A DNA stretch of 64,000 nucleotides from Microbacterium stercoris (GCF_017592545.1 NZ_JAGFOA010000007.1:149442-213441), one strand, 5' to 3'; positions 8,067 through 20,517 are shown, counted from the stretch's first letter. Program-made: numbers and translations. Notes: generated by a model from the sequence alone, not told the origin.

Positions 8067-8474
8067 CTACGAGGTCGTCGACATGGTGGACATCATCTTG
8101 CCCATCACCTCGACCATGGCGTCGCAGGCCATCATGCAGATGCGGCAGTGCTCCGACATCTCGGCGTGCGTGCGGCACTCGGCAGCGCACGCCTCGCCCA
8201 TGGTCATGCACGCGGTCATCATCGACGTCAGCACGCCGCGGTCGTAGCCCGTCGGGCGCATCATCATGCGCATCGTGGTCGTCGCGACATCGGCCATGTT
8301 GCTGCACATCGCCGCACACGTGCCCATGCCCTCGCCCATGTCGGCGTCGGCGCACATGGTCGCGCACATGCTCACAGCGCTGCAGGCCTCCATGCACTCC
8401 TGCATCATCGCCATGTCCAGGCCCATCGTCTGGGTCTCGGGCATGGCCTCCATCATCTCCATCATCATTCCCAC
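8067..8474 (-). CDS. Four-helix-bundle copper-storage-like protein (Csp/DUF326 type)
   Basis: A 135-aa protein with 12 Cys (27, 31, 37, 41, 53, 57, 89, 96, 100, 110, 113, 117), two His (103, 109) and 34 Met. Cys pairs spaced three or four apart along predicted helices are the hallmark of the Csp copper-storage family, which packs many Cu(I) ions in a four-helix bundle. No signal peptide is visible, so a cytosolic Csp3-like form is likelier than the exported Csp1. GTG 8474 has GAGAGG eight bases upstream; ATG 8468 is an alternative. Probable role is buffering excess copper. No copper regulator or pump is adjacent. Confidence 0.78.
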   Translation of the reverse strand: MGMMMEMMEAMPETQTMGLDMAMMQECMEACSAVSMCATMCADADMGEGMGTCAAMCSNMADVATTTMRMMMRPTGYDRGVLTSMMTACMTMGEACAAECRTHAEMSEHCRICMMACDAMVEVMGKMMSTMSTTS

Positions 8475-8574
8475 GGTGAAGTCCTCTCGGTTCGCGCTGT
8501 CGGCCAGGTCGGTGCCGAAATGCTACGTCGGAGGCGCGCCGCGGGATAGGGGCGGATCCGGGCTCGAGCCTGTT

Positions 8575-8646
8575 GCCGAGCGGGTGCTCGCGCGCGCACC
8601 CGCTCGGCGCGCGCGCACCCGCTCGGCGGCCGCGCACCCGCTCGGC
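8575..8646. repeat. 19-bp tandem repeats preceded by an inverted copy (hairpin)
   Basis: The 12-mer CACCCGCTCGGC occurs at 8597-8608, 8616-8627 and 8635-8646, exactly 19 bases apart, with diverging GC-only linkers. An inverted copy GCCGAGCGGGTG at 8575-8586 pairs with the first repeat (12-bp stem, 10-base loop). The block lies 27 bases past the stop of the leftward phosphosugar mutase gene, so it may act in its 3' end formation, although no T-run follows. Confidence 0.8.
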
Positions 8647-8672
8647 GCAGCGCGCGCGTGCCGCCGGGCGCG

Positions 8673-10340
8673 TCAGCCCAGACGCTGGAGGAGGGCGCGC
8701 ACCGCGGTCTCGGCGGCCGCGAGGCGCGTGGCCGCGTTGGCGGCGGAGTCGCCGCGCACGTCGAGGTAGACCTTGAGCTTGGGTTCCGTGCCGCTCGGGC
8801 GGCAGACGATCCGGGATCCGTCCGCGAGTGCGTAGCGCAGCACGTCGCCTCCCAGCCCCGACGGATCCTGCAGCAGGTCGTCGGCCTGCGCGACCGCCAC
8901 CTCGCCGAACGCCGTCGGCGGATCGAGGCGCAGGGCCGCCATGACGCGGGCGATCACCGAGAGGTCGTCGACCCGGATCGACACCTGGGACGAGGCGAAG
9001 AACCCGATCTCGGCGCTGAGCTCGTCGAGCAGGTCGACCACCGTCTTGCCGGCCACGCGCGCCTCCGTGGCGAGCTGCAGGAAGGCGATCGAGGCCGAGA
9101 TGCCGTCCTTGTCGCGCACCGTCTCGGGGTTCACGAGATAGCCCAGGGCCTCCTCGAAGCCGAAGACGAGGCCGGGGGCGCGCGAGATCCACTTGAAGCC
9201 TGTGAGCGTCTCGTGCCAGCCCAGGCCGTAGCGCTCGGCGATCGCGCCCAGACCGGGCGACGACACCAGCGAGCAGGCGAGTGCCGCGCCCTCCGTGCCC
9301 TGGGCCGCGCGCGCGGCGCGGAGCCCCAGCAGCAGGCCCACCTCGTTGCCGGTCAGCCGGCGCCAGCCCTCCGCACTCGCGGGGTCGGGGATCGCGACGG
9401 CGAGGCGGTCCGCGTCCGGATCCTGCGCGATGATCAGCTCGGCGTCCGCGGCGCGCGCGGTGGCGAAGGCGAGATCCATCGCGCCCGGCTCCTCCGGGTT
9501 CGGGAACGAGACGGTGGGGAACCGGCCGTCGGGCTCGATCTGCTCGGCGACGAGCGCGGGCGCGGCGTAGCCGGCGGTCTCGAGCACGCGGGCGAACGTC
9601 TCCCATCCGACTCCGTGCATCGCGGTGTACACCCAGCGGAGGTCGTCGACCCCGGCGGGGGCCGGTCCGACCGCGGCCGTGGCGGTCACGTAGGCCTCAA
9701 CGACGTCCTCGCCGGCGATCTCGTAGGCGTCCGATCGCGGCAGATCCGCGACGGAGCGCGTGTCGGCGATGCGCTGGATCGCCGTGGCGATCAGCCCGTC
9801 GGACGGCGCCACGATCTGGGAGCCCTCGTCGCGCCCACCGAGGTAGACCTTGTAGCCGTTGTCGTTCGGCGGGTTGTGCGAGGCCGTGACCATCACGCCC
9901 GCGTCGGCGCCGAGATGACGCACAGCGAAGGCGAGCACGGGCGTGGGCAGGCGGCGGGGGAGCAGGATCGCGCGCAGCCCCGCGCCCGCGAAGAGCTCGG
10001 CAGAGTCGCGGGCGAACACATCGGAGTTGCGGCGGCCGTCGTAGCCGACGACCACGGTGGGCACCGCGCCGGCGGTGCGCTCGCGGAGGAAATCGGCGAA
10101 GCCCGCTGCCGCCTGGGCCACCAGAACACGATTCATGCGGTTGCTGCCGGCGCCGAGGGCGCCGCGCAGGCCGGCCGTGCCGAACTGCAGGCGGCCGTTG
10201 AAGCGATCGTCGAGATCGCGAGCCGCGGCCGGGTCGCCCTTCTCTGCCCGCGCGATGAGGTCGGCGAGCTCCGAACGGGTCTCCTCGTCGGGGTCCTGGG
10301 CGAGCCAGGCGTGCGCCTGCTCGAAGACGGCCGCGCTCAC
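8673..10340 (-). CDS. pmmB: Phospho-sugar mutase (phosphoglucomutase/phosphomannomutase, PmmB type)
   Basis: A 555-aa alpha-D-phosphohexomutase interconverting sugar 1- and 6-phosphates. The four family signatures are present in order: TASHNPPNDNGYK with phospho-Ser154, metal loop DPDADR, sugar-recognition GFEEALGY and phosphate-binding CRPSGTEPKLKVY. GTG 10340 overlaps the purine nucleoside phosphorylase stop as GTGA. Pairing with PNP suggests that ribose 1-phosphate or deoxyribose 1-phosphate may also be isomerised; M. tuberculosis has the same pair (punA/pmmB). Substrate choice among glucose, mannose and ribose phosphates cannot be fixed from sequence. Confidence 0.9.
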   Translation of the reverse strand: MSAAVFEQAHAWLAQDPDEETRSELADLIARAEKGDPAAARDLDDRFNGRLQFGTAGLRGALGAGSNRMNRVLVAQAAAGFADFLRERTAGAVPTVVVGYDGRRNSDVFARDSAELFAGAGLRAILLPRRLPTPVLAFAVRHLGADAGVMVTASHNPPNDNGYKVYLGGRDEGSQIVAPSDGLIATAIQRIADTRSVADLPRSDAYEIAGEDVVEAYVTATAAVGPAPAGVDDLRWVYTAMHGVGWETFARVLETAGYAAPALVAEQIEPDGRFPTVSFPNPEEPGAMDLAFATARAADAELIIAQDPDADRLAVAIPDPASAEGWRRLTGNEVGLLLGLRAARAAQGTEGAALACSLVSSPGLGAIAERYGLGWHETLTGFKWISRAPGLVFGFEEALGYLVNPETVRDKDGISASIAFLQLATEARVAGKTVVDLLDELSAEIGFFASSQVSIRVDDLSVIARVMAALRLDPPTAFGEVAVAQADDLLQDPSGLGGDVLRYALADGSRIVCRPSGTEPKLKVYLDVRGDSAANAATRLAAAETAVRALLQRLG

Positions 10341-11161
10341 AGCTGACCGATCACCCGGGCGAGCAGATCGGAGATGACGGGCTCAGCCGCGCGGCCGGCG
10401 TCGATCACCTCCTGGTGGCTGAGCGGGGTCGGCGAGATGCCCGCCGCGGGGTTCGTGATGAGCGAGAAGCCGAGCACCTCCATCCCCGCCTCGCGCGCGG
10501 CGATGGCCTCGAGCGCGGTCGACATGCCCACAATGTGGCCGCCGATCGCCTTCGCCATCTGCACCTCGGCGGGCGTCTCGTAGTGCGGCCCGCGGAACTG
10601 CACGTAGACGCCCTCGTCGAGCGACGGATCCACCGAGCGCGCGACCTCGCGCAGGCGCTGCGAGTAGAGGTCGGTGAGGTCGATGAAGGTGGCGCCCTCC
10701 AGCGGGGAGTCGGCCGTGAGGTTGATGTGGTCGCTGATGAGCACCGGAGTGCCGGGCTTCCAGGTCTCGCGGATGCCGCCGGCGCCGTTGGTGAGCACCA
10801 TGGTCTTCGCGCCGGTCGCGGCCGCCGTGCGCACGCTGTGCACCACCCGGCGCACGCCGTGCGCCTCGTAGTAGTGCGTGCGCGCGCCGATGATCAGCAC
10901 GGCCTGTCCGGAGGCGGTGCGCAGCGACCGGATCGTGCCGACATGCCCCTCGACGGCGGGACGGGAGAAGCCGGTGACCTCGGTCGCGGGGAACTCGGCC
11001 ACGGTCTCGCCGATCAGCTCGGCGGCCTTGCCCCATCCGGAACCCAGCGTCACGGCGATGTCATGGTGATCGACCCCGGTGAGGCGGGCGATGTCCGCGG
11101 CGGCGGTCTGCGCGACCTCGAACGGATCGGCGGGGGCGTCGAGGGGGTGAGTCAGCGTCAT
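10337..11161 (-). CDS. punA: Purine nucleoside phosphorylase (trimeric, PunA type)
   Basis: A 274-aa low-molecular-mass trimeric-type PNP, cleaving guanosine and inosine and their deoxy forms with phosphate to the base and (deoxy)ribose 1-phosphate. Visible sites are the phosphate loop VTLGSGWGK, THYYEAHG, LTNGAGGI, VQFRGPHYETPAE (purine/ribose side), GMSTALEAIAA and the purine-contact SLITNPAAG with Asn. Length is normal. It is first in a two-gene unit with the phosphosugar mutase, which overlaps its stop. ATG 11161 is preceded by TATCGT with a 6-base gap, a leaderless promoter pattern. Confidence 0.93.
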   Translation of the reverse strand: MTLTHPLDAPADPFEVAQTAAADIARLTGVDHHDIAVTLGSGWGKAAELIGETVAEFPATEVTGFSRPAVEGHVGTIRSLRTASGQAVLIIGARTHYYEAHGVRRVVHSVRTAAATGAKTMVLTNGAGGIRETWKPGTPVLISDHINLTADSPLEGATFIDLTDLYSQRLREVARSVDPSLDEGVYVQFRGPHYETPAEVQMAKAIGGHIVGMSTALEAIAAREAGMEVLGFSLITNPAAGISPTPLSHQEVIDAGRAAEPVISDLLARVIGQL

Positions 11162-11167
11162 GGATCC

Positions 11168-11173
11168 ACGATA
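11168..11173 (-). promoter_or_regulatory. -10 element of the PNP-mutase unit
   Basis: TATCGT on the minus strand ends 6 bases before ATG 11161, so a leaderless transcript is expected. Confidence 0.45.
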
Positions 11174-11263
11174 GTCAGCCGCCGTCCGCTCGTCTCGGAG
11201 CCGCCCGCTGTATACCGCGATCCGGATCGACAGGGGGAGTCGGTTCGTTCAGGTGCTGTGGGA

Positions 11264-11269
11264 GAGAAT
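11264..11269 (+). promoter_or_regulatory. -10-like element of the LpdA-like gene
   Basis: GAGAAT ends 6 bases before ATG 11276. Only the conserved A and T of the -10 match well, but the spacing fits the leaderless pattern seen through the window. Confidence 0.35.
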
Positions 11270-11275
11270 GGAGCC

Positions 11276-12712
11276 ATGGTCTTCGACTTCGGCAGCAAGC
11301 AGCGCATCGCGATCCTGGGCGGCGGCCCCGGCGGATATGAGGCGGCCCTCGCGGGCGCCCAGCTGGGAGCGGAGGTCACGGTGATCGAGCGCGTGGGCAT
11401 CGGCGGCTCCGCGGTCATCACCGACGTGGTGCCGTCCAAGACGCTGATCGCGACGGCCGACGCCGCGCTCGCGGTCGCTGCGGCCGGCGACCTCGGTGTG
11501 CAGTTCTACGCGAAGGGCGCGGCGGGTACGCCGCTCAAGCCCGAGATCGCCATCAACCTGCTGGCGATCAACAAGCGCCTCCTGGCGCTCGCCGGCCAGC
11601 AGTCGGAGGACATGCGCACGGCCCTGCTGGAGGCCGGCGTGAAGATCATCGCGGGACACGGCCGCCTCGAGGGCCGCAACGCGGTCGTGGTGTCGACCGG
11701 CCCCGACGGCACCGACTTCGATCGCATCGAGGCCGACACGATCGTCGTCTCGACCGGTGCCACGCCGCGCGAGCTGCCCGCCGCCAAGCCCGACGGCGAC
11801 CGCATCCTGACGTGGAAGCAGCTCTACAACCTCAAGTCCGTGCCCGAGCACCTCATCGTGGTCGGCTCGGGCGTCACCGGCGCCGAGTTCGCCTCGGCCT
11901 ACATGAACCTCGGCGCCAAGGTCACGCTGGTCTCGAGCCGCGAGCAGGTGCTCCCCGGTGAGGACGCCGACGCCGCGAAGGTGCTCGAGAAGGTCTTCCA
12001 GCGCGGTGGCATGACCCTGCTGGCCAAGTCGCGCGCCGACAAGGTCGAGAACACGGGCGAGGGTGTTGTCGTCACCCTCGCCGACGGCCGCACGGTCGAG
12101 GGCTCGCACTGCCTCATGGCGGTCGGCGCCATCCCGAACACCACGGACATCGGCCTCGAGGAGGCCGGTGTGCAGATGACCGACTCGGGTCACATCCAGG
12201 TCAACAAGGTCAGCCGCACCTCGGTCTCGAACATCTATGCCGTCGGCGACTGCACCACGCTGATCCCGCTGGCGTCGGTGTCGTCGATGCAGGGGCGCAC
12301 CGCCGTGTTCCACGCCATGGGCGACATCGCCATCCCTCTGGATGAGCGCAAGATCGCCTCCAACATCTTCACGAGCCCCGAGATCGCCACGGTCGGCTGG
12401 ATCGAGAAGCAGGTCGAGGAGCGCGTCGTCGACTGCTACACGCACACCATCCCGATCGTCTCGAATGCGCGCGCGAAGATGATGGGCGTCAAGGACGGCT
12501 TCGTCAAGCTGTTCGCGCGCTCCAGCTCGGGCATCGTCATCGGAGGCGTCATCGTCGCGCCCAAGGCCTCGGAGCTCATCCTCGCCGTCTCGCTCGCTGT
12601 CGAACGCCGGCTCACGGTCGACCAGATGGGCCGCGCGTTCGCGGCGTATCCGTCGCTTGCCGGATCCATCACGGATGTCGCGCGCGCGATGCATCACGTC
12701 GTCGAGGACTGA
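11276..12712 (+). CDS. LpdA-like NAD(P)H:quinone reductase flavoprotein (not an E3)
   Basis: A 478-aa member of the pyridine nucleotide-disulfide oxidoreductase superfamily: FAD-binding LGGGPGGYEAA (14-24), NAD-binding VVGSGVTGAEFAS, second FAD site IYAVGDCT, and a C-terminal dimerisation domain. The redox disulfide of dihydrolipoamide dehydrogenase is absent: the two Cys positions are Ala46 and Val51 in GGSAVITDVVPSK. The C-terminal His-Glu pair is also lost (YPSLAG). M. tuberculosis LpdA (Rv3303c) is similar and acts as a quinone reductase. So despite lying upstream of the oxoacid dehydrogenase genes it should not serve as their E3. A strong terminator follows. Confidence 0.88.
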   Translation: MVFDFGSKQRIAILGGGPGGYEAALAGAQLGAEVTVIERVGIGGSAVITDVVPSKTLIATADAALAVAAAGDLGVQFYAKGAAGTPLKPEIAINLLAINKRLLALAGQQSEDMRTALLEAGVKIIAGHGRLEGRNAVVVSTGPDGTDFDRIEADTIVVSTGATPRELPAAKPDGDRILTWKQLYNLKSVPEHLIVVGSGVTGAEFASAYMNLGAKVTLVSSREQVLPGEDADAAKVLEKVFQRGGMTLLAKSRADKVENTGEGVVVTLADGRTVEGSHCLMAVGAIPNTTDIGLEEAGVQMTDSGHIQVNKVSRTSVSNIYAVGDCTTLIPLASVSSMQGRTAVFHAMGDIAIPLDERKIASNIFTSPEIATVGWIEKQVEERVVDCYTHTIPIVSNARAKMMGVKDGFVKLFARSSSGIVIGGVIVAPKASELILAVSLAVERRLTVDQMGRAFAAYPSLAGSITDVARAMHHVVED

Positions 12713-12728
12713 CCGCTCGCGTTCGCTG

Positions 12729-12762
12729 AACGGGGCCGGATCCGCACGGATCCGGCCCCGTT
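12729..12762 (+). terminator. Strong intrinsic hairpin after the LpdA-like gene
   Basis: A perfect 15-bp stem (12729-12743 with 12748-12762, loop GCAC) lies 17 bases after the stop codon. The core arm GGCCGGATCC also forms the terminator at 22602-22634. The T-tract is short (TTT). Confidence 0.8.
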
Positions 12763-12885
12763 TCGCATGCCCGCCGGCGTGCGCGCGAGGTGCACAGGCG
12801 GGAGGCGCAAACGCGCATGATCTGAGGCGATCCGCAGCGCACGTCGCATCAGGATGAGCAATCTGCCCTGCGTTTGGGGATTCCA

Positions 12886-12914
12886 TTGCTCGCTCTGCTG
12901 GGCAGGCGTAGCGT
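12886..12914 (+). promoter_or_regulatory. Candidate promoter of the branched-chain/leucine operon
   Basis: TTGCTC (12886-12891), 17-base spacer, TAGCGT (12909-12914), leaving a leader of about 60 bases with SD AAGGAGG before ATG 12981. The gap 12763-12980 holds no convincing gene. Confidence 0.4.
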
Positions 12915-12980
12915 GTGCCCTGTCCACACCCGGACGATCCAGCGCCCACGAAGCGCAGCGCGAACAAGGAGGTTCCGCGA

Positions 12981-14099
12981 ATGTCGATCTCCCTCCCCGT
13001 ACCCCGGACCGAGTCGGTCGAAGGGCTCGAGAACCCGCTCAGCGTGCTCGATCCCGACGGCTCGCGGCACGCGAGCCCCGTGCTCGACGATGCCCTCGCG
13101 GATATCGGCGAGTCGATGCTCACCGATCTGTACGTCGACATGGCGGTGATCCGCCGGGTCGACGAGGAGTGCTTCGCCCTCACCCGCCAGGGCGAGCTCA
13201 CCCTCTGGCCCCCGCTGCGCGGCCAGGAGGCCGCCCAGGTCGGCGCCCTCCGCGCGCTGCGGGACGACGACTTCCTCTTCACCTCGTACCGGGAGCACGC
13301 CCTCGCGATCCTGCGCGGCGTCGACCCCGTCGAGCAGCTCGCGCTGTGGAAGGCCACGGCGCTGTCGGGCTGGGATCCCTTCGCCCATCACCTGGCACCG
13401 CTGCAGATCATCATCGGCGCGCAGACCCTGCACGCGACGGGCTACGCGATGGCCGCGCGCCGCGCCGGCGGGGACGACATCGCGATGGCGTGCTTCGGCG
13501 ACGGCGCCACGAGCGAGGGAGACGTGAACGAGGCCATGGTGTTCGCGGCCTCCTTCGGCGCCCCGGTCATCTTCTTCTGCCAGAACAACCAGTACGCGAT
13601 CTCCGAGCCCGTGCGCGTGCAGTCGGGGACGCCGCTCGCCCAGCGCGCCGGGGGCTTCGGCATCCCGGGGCTGCGCGTCGACGGCAACGACGTGATGGCG
13701 GTGCACGCCGCCGTTCGCATCGCGGCGGATCGCGCCCGCCGCGGGGACGGCCCGACGTTCATCGAGGCCGTGACCTACCGGATGGGTCCGCACACGACCA
13801 CGGACGATCCCGGCCGCTACCGCGATGAGGCGGAGGTCGCCGCGTGGCGCCAGAAGGACCCGATCGAGCGCCTCGAGCGGCATCTGGAACGGATCGGGGC
13901 GCCCGTGGAGCGGATCCGCGAGGAGGCGGTCATCCGCTGCGACGCGATCGCCGCGCAGCTGCGGGAGGGCGCGGCGCGCGTGGCCGTTCCGGCGCCCGAG
14001 ACCATGTTCGACAGCGTCTACGTCGCCCCGACGAGGCGCGTGGAGCGCCAGCGCGCCGAGCACCTGGCATTCGCGGCGAGCGTGGAGCCGCGGCGATGA
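12981..14099 (+). CDS. bkdA: 2-oxoacid dehydrogenase E1 alpha subunit (branched-chain type)
   Basis: A 372-aa thiamine-diphosphate E1 alpha subunit. The ThDP/Mg motif is GDG (173-175) followed by QNNQYAIS near 201-208. LRGQEAA and FTSYREHA are family landmarks, and GPHTTTDDPGRYR is the phosphorylation-loop region. SD AAGGAGG precedes ATG 12981. The downstream carboxylase, hydratase, lyase and dehydrogenase genes are those of leucine breakdown, so branched-chain oxoacids rather than pyruvate are the likely substrates; M. tuberculosis Rv2497c-Rv2495c is the parallel. First gene of a tightly packed operon. Confidence 0.9.
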   Translation: MSISLPVPRTESVEGLENPLSVLDPDGSRHASPVLDDALADIGESMLTDLYVDMAVIRRVDEECFALTRQGELTLWPPLRGQEAAQVGALRALRDDDFLFTSYREHALAILRGVDPVEQLALWKATALSGWDPFAHHLAPLQIIIGAQTLHATGYAMAARRAGGDDIAMACFGDGATSEGDVNEAMVFAASFGAPVIFFCQNNQYAISEPVRVQSGTPLAQRAGGFGIPGLRVDGNDVMAVHAAVRIAADRARRGDGPTFIEAVTYRMGPHTTTDDPGRYRDEAEVAAWRQKDPIERLERHLERIGAPVERIREEAVIRCDAIAAQLREGAARVAVPAPETMFDSVYVAPTRRVERQRAEHLAFAASVEPRR

Positions 14100-15127
14100 G
14101 CGCCGAGAAGCTCACGCTCGGGCGCGCGGTCGGGCTCGCGCTGAGCGATGCCCTCGAAGCGGATCCCTCGGTCGTGCTGATGGGGGAGGACATCGGACGG
14201 CTCGGCGGCGTCTTCCGGGTGACCGACGGACTGCAGGCCCGCTTCGGCGCAGACCGGGTGATCGATTCGCCGCTGGCGGAGTCCGCGATCATCGGCACCG
14301 CCGTCGGGATGGCGTACCGGGGCGTCCGCCCCGTCGTCGAGATCCAGTTCGACGGCTTCGTGTTCCCCGCGTTCGATCAGATCGTGGCCCAGGTCGCCCG
14401 CCTCCACTTCCGCACGCAGGGGCGTGTGCGCATGCCGATCACGATCCGGCTTCCGTACGGCGGCGGCATCGGATCGGTCGAGCACCACGGCGAGTCGCCC
14501 GAGTCGTACTTCGCGCACACCCCGGGTCTGCGCGTTGTGACGGCGTCCGACCCGCAGGAGGCCTACTCGACGCTGCGCGCGGCGATCGCGAGCGACGACC
14601 CCGTGCTCTTCCTCGAGCCCAAGGCGCGGTACTGGTCCAAGGGCGAGGTCGACACCGCGCTCACCCGCGATCTCGACTCGGCGCGGGTGCTCACCCGAGG
14701 ACGCGATGTCACGCTCGCCACCTACGGGCCGGTGGTGCAGACCGCGCTCGATGCGGCGCGCGCCGCCCGCACCGAGGGGATCGAGATCGAGGTGATCGAT
14801 CTGCGATCGATCTCGCCGCTGGACATCGACACCGTCGTGGCCAGCGTCGAGCGCACGGGACGGCTCGTCGTCTCGCACGAGGCGCCCGGAGAGGTGTCCG
14901 TGGCGAGCGAGCTCATCACGAGCGTCGTCGAGCGCGCCTTCGCCTCGCTCGAATCCGCGCCCGAGCGGGTGACGGGCTACGACACCCCGTATCCGCCGTC
15001 GGCGCTCGAACACCACTACCTGCCGAGCCTGGACCGCATCCTGGATGCCGTCGACCGCGTGCTCGGCCGCCGCTCGTCGCGCGAGCTGATGCGCGAGGGC
15101 GCCGTTCTCGAGGGGAGCACACGATGA
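14096..15127 (+). CDS. bkdB: 2-oxoacid dehydrogenase E1 beta subunit (branched-chain type)
   Basis: A 343-aa transketolase-like pyrimidine-binding/beta subunit that completes the E1 heterotetramer. Typical runs are VLMGEDIGRLGGVFRVTDGL, SPLAESAIIGTAVGMA, EIQFDGFVFPAFDQI and PYGGGIGSVEHHGESPE, the last carrying the His pair beside ThDP; the C-terminal domain has VSHEAPGEVSVASE. Its ATG shares ATGA with the alpha-subunit stop, and its own stop overlaps the E2 start in the same way, so the three subunits are translationally coupled. Confidence 0.92.
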   Translation: MSAEKLTLGRAVGLALSDALEADPSVVLMGEDIGRLGGVFRVTDGLQARFGADRVIDSPLAESAIIGTAVGMAYRGVRPVVEIQFDGFVFPAFDQIVAQVARLHFRTQGRVRMPITIRLPYGGGIGSVEHHGESPESYFAHTPGLRVVTASDPQEAYSTLRAAIASDDPVLFLEPKARYWSKGEVDTALTRDLDSARVLTRGRDVTLATYGPVVQTALDAARAARTEGIEIEVIDLRSISPLDIDTVVASVERTGRLVVSHEAPGEVSVASELITSVVERAFASLESAPERVTGYDTPYPPSALEHHYLPSLDRILDAVDRVLGRRSSRELMREGAVLEGSTR

Positions 15128-16470
15128 CCGTCGTCTTCCGGCTGCCGGACCTCGGTGAGGGGCTGACCGACAGCGAGATCGTGGCCTGGAAGGTCGCGGA
15201 GGGCGAGCAGGTCTCGCTCAATCAGGTGATCGCGGAGGTCGAGACCGCCAAGGCGGTCGTCGACCTGCCGAGCCCGTACGCGGGGGTGATCCGCCGCCTT
15301 CATGCCGCGGAGGGCGACACCGTCGAGGTCGGCGCGCCGCTGGTCGAGTACGAGGTGGAGGGGGAGCCCGCCGCCGAGCCTCCCGCGCCCCAGAGCGAGC
15401 CCGCCGAGGCTGAGCCCGCTCCCGCCGAGCCTCCTGCGCCCCGGAGCGAGCCCGGCGCGGAGCAGAGCGAGCCCGCCGCCGCGGAGCAGAGCGCGCCCGC
15501 CGCGGAGCAGAGCGCGCCCGCCGACGCCCCGGCGGAACGGGTGGCCGTGCTCGTCGGGTCGGTGCAGGTGTCCGACGGACGCACACCCACGCGCGCTCCG
15601 CGCACGTTCGACCAGGCGCCGTTCGTGCGCGAGGAGAGGCGCCCCGCGCGGGCCTTCCCGCCCGTGCGACGACTCGCGAAGGAGCGCGGCATCGATCTCG
15701 CGGCCGTTGTGCCGACGGGCGAGGGCGGTGTGGTCACGCGACAGGATCTCGACCGCGCTGCCGCACCCGCGACCGCCGCTCCGGCATCGCGACGCGAGCG
15801 CGTCACGGGACTGCGCAAGCAGACGGCCAAGGCGATGACCGCGGCCCTCGCCGTGCCGCACGCCGCCTGCTTCCAGCAGGTCGACGTGACCGAGACGCTG
15901 CGCCTGGCCCGCGAACTCGCGTCCGAGGGCGCGCCCGCCCCGACGCTGCTCTCGCTCGCGTGCCGCGCGATCCTCCTCGCCGCGCGCCGCACACCCGGCG
16001 TGAACGCGACCTTCCATGCGGAGTCCGAGGAGATCGAGTTCCACCACCGGCTCAACCTCGGCATCGCCGTGGCGACCGATCGCGGCCTGCTGGTCGCGAG
16101 CGTGGACGACGCCGACCACCTCGACGCGGCCGCGCTCGCCGAGGCGATCGCCGCCCGCGCGTCCGAAGCGCGCACCGGGTCCATCGGACTCGCCGCGCTC
16201 ACCTCGTCGACCATCACGGTCTCGAACGTCGGCGTCTTCGGGGTCGACGGGGGGATCCCGCTGCTCACCCCGGGCCAGTCGGCGATCGTCGCACTCGGGG
16301 CGGTGCGCCGGATGCCCTGGGCGCATGGCGACGGCATCGCGCTTCGCGAGGTCATGACGATCACGGTCTCGTTCGATCACCGCGTGATCGACGGGCGGGA
16401 GGCCAGCGCCTTCGTGCGCGATGTCGGCAGGATGCTCGAGCGTCCGGGCCTGGCGCTGGCGCAGGTGTGA
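15124..16470 (+). CDS. bkdC: Dihydrolipoamide acyltransferase E2 (branched-chain type)
   Basis: A 448-aa E2 core. The single N-terminal lipoyl domain (1-78) has [10 protein letters not shown] with lipoyl-Lys43. A flexible Ala/Pro/Glu linker (about 80-135) is built from imperfect repeats such as [10 protein letters not shown] peripheral-subunit-binding domain follows ([17 protein letters not shown]), then the CoA-acyltransferase domain with SFDHRVIDG (His419, Asp423). It carries the acyl group from E1 to CoA. The required E3 is not encoded in this window, because the nearby LpdA-like protein lacks the disulfide. Confidence 0.92.
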   Translation: MTVVFRLPDLGEGLTDSEIVAWKVAEGEQVSLNQVIAEVETAKAVVDLPSPYAGVIRRLHAAEGDTVEVGAPLVEYEVEGEPAAEPPAPQSEPAEAEPAPAEPPAPRSEPGAEQSEPAAAEQSAPAAEQSAPADAPAERVAVLVGSVQVSDGRTPTRAPRTFDQAPFVREERRPARAFPPVRRLAKERGIDLAAVVPTGEGGVVTRQDLDRAAAPATAAPASRRERVTGLRKQTAKAMTAALAVPHAACFQQVDVTETLRLARELASEGAPAPTLLSLACRAILLAARRTPGVNATFHAESEEIEFHHRLNLGIAVATDRGLLVASVDDADHLDAAALAEAIAARASEARTGSIGLAALTSSTITVSNVGVFGVDGGIPLLTPGQSAIVALGAVRRMPWAHGDGIALREVMTITVSFDHRVIDGREASAFVRDVGRMLERPGLALAQV

Positions 16471-16502
16471 GCGGATCGGTCAGCGGGGAGCGGAGGACGG
16501 CG

Positions 16503-18110
<1,608 letters not shown>

Positions 18111-18112
18111 TC

Positions 18113-20040
<1,928 letters not shown>

Positions 20041-20041
<1 letters not shown>

Positions 20042-20517
20042 TGGCCGAGGAACGGCGGATCACCCAGCGCGGGCTCTGGTTCGACGAGTTCGAGACGGGG
20101 GTGGTGTACGAGCATCGTCCGGGTCGCACCCTGACCGAGGCGGACGACGTGCTGTTCACGACCCTCACCATGAACACCCAGGCCCTGCATCTGGATGCGC
20201 ACTGGGCCGCGGGCACCGAGTTCGGCGAGCGGCTCGTGAACTCGATGATGACGCTGGCGACGATCGTCGGGATGTCCACGGGACAGCTCACCAACGGCAC
20301 CATCGTCGCGAACCTCGGCTTCTCGCTCGTGGAGTTCCCCGCTCCGATGCGTCACGGCGACACGCTCTACGGCGAGACCCGTGTGCTCGAGACGCGTCCC
20401 TCGCGCTCGCGGCCCGGACAGGGGATCGTCACGCTCGAGCACATCGGGCGCAACCAGGACGGCATCGTCGTCGCGCGGGCCGTGCGGGCCGTGCTGATGC
20501 AGGGGAGACCGGCGTGA
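20041..20517 (+). CDS. MaoC-fold enoyl-CoA hydratase (Rv2499c type)
   Basis: A 158-aa hot-dog-fold protein. The hydratase-2 region reads TMNTQALHLDAHWAAGTEFG then RLVNSMMTL. Relative to the classical D-x-N-P-x-H motif, the Asp position is Asn and the Asn position is Gln, while His is kept. This form resembles mesaconyl-CoA-type and Rv2499c-type hydratases. Start ATG 20041 overlaps the accA1 stop (TGATG) after GGGGAGGGGG. By context with AccA1/AccD1 and the CitE-like lyase it should hydrate 3-methylglutaconyl-CoA to a 3-hydroxy-3-methylglutaryl-CoA; the stereochemistry is inferred. Confidence 0.8.

Noticed and set aside
8575..8646. CRISPR array
   Set aside because: Unit of 19 bp with 7-base GC-only linkers is far too short, there are no unique spacers and no cas genes.
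11276..12712. Dihydrolipoamide dehydrogenase (E3) of the adjacent oxoacid dehydrogenase complex
   Set aside because: Both redox Cys and the C-terminal catalytic His-Glu pair are absent, and a terminator separates it from the E1/E2 genes.
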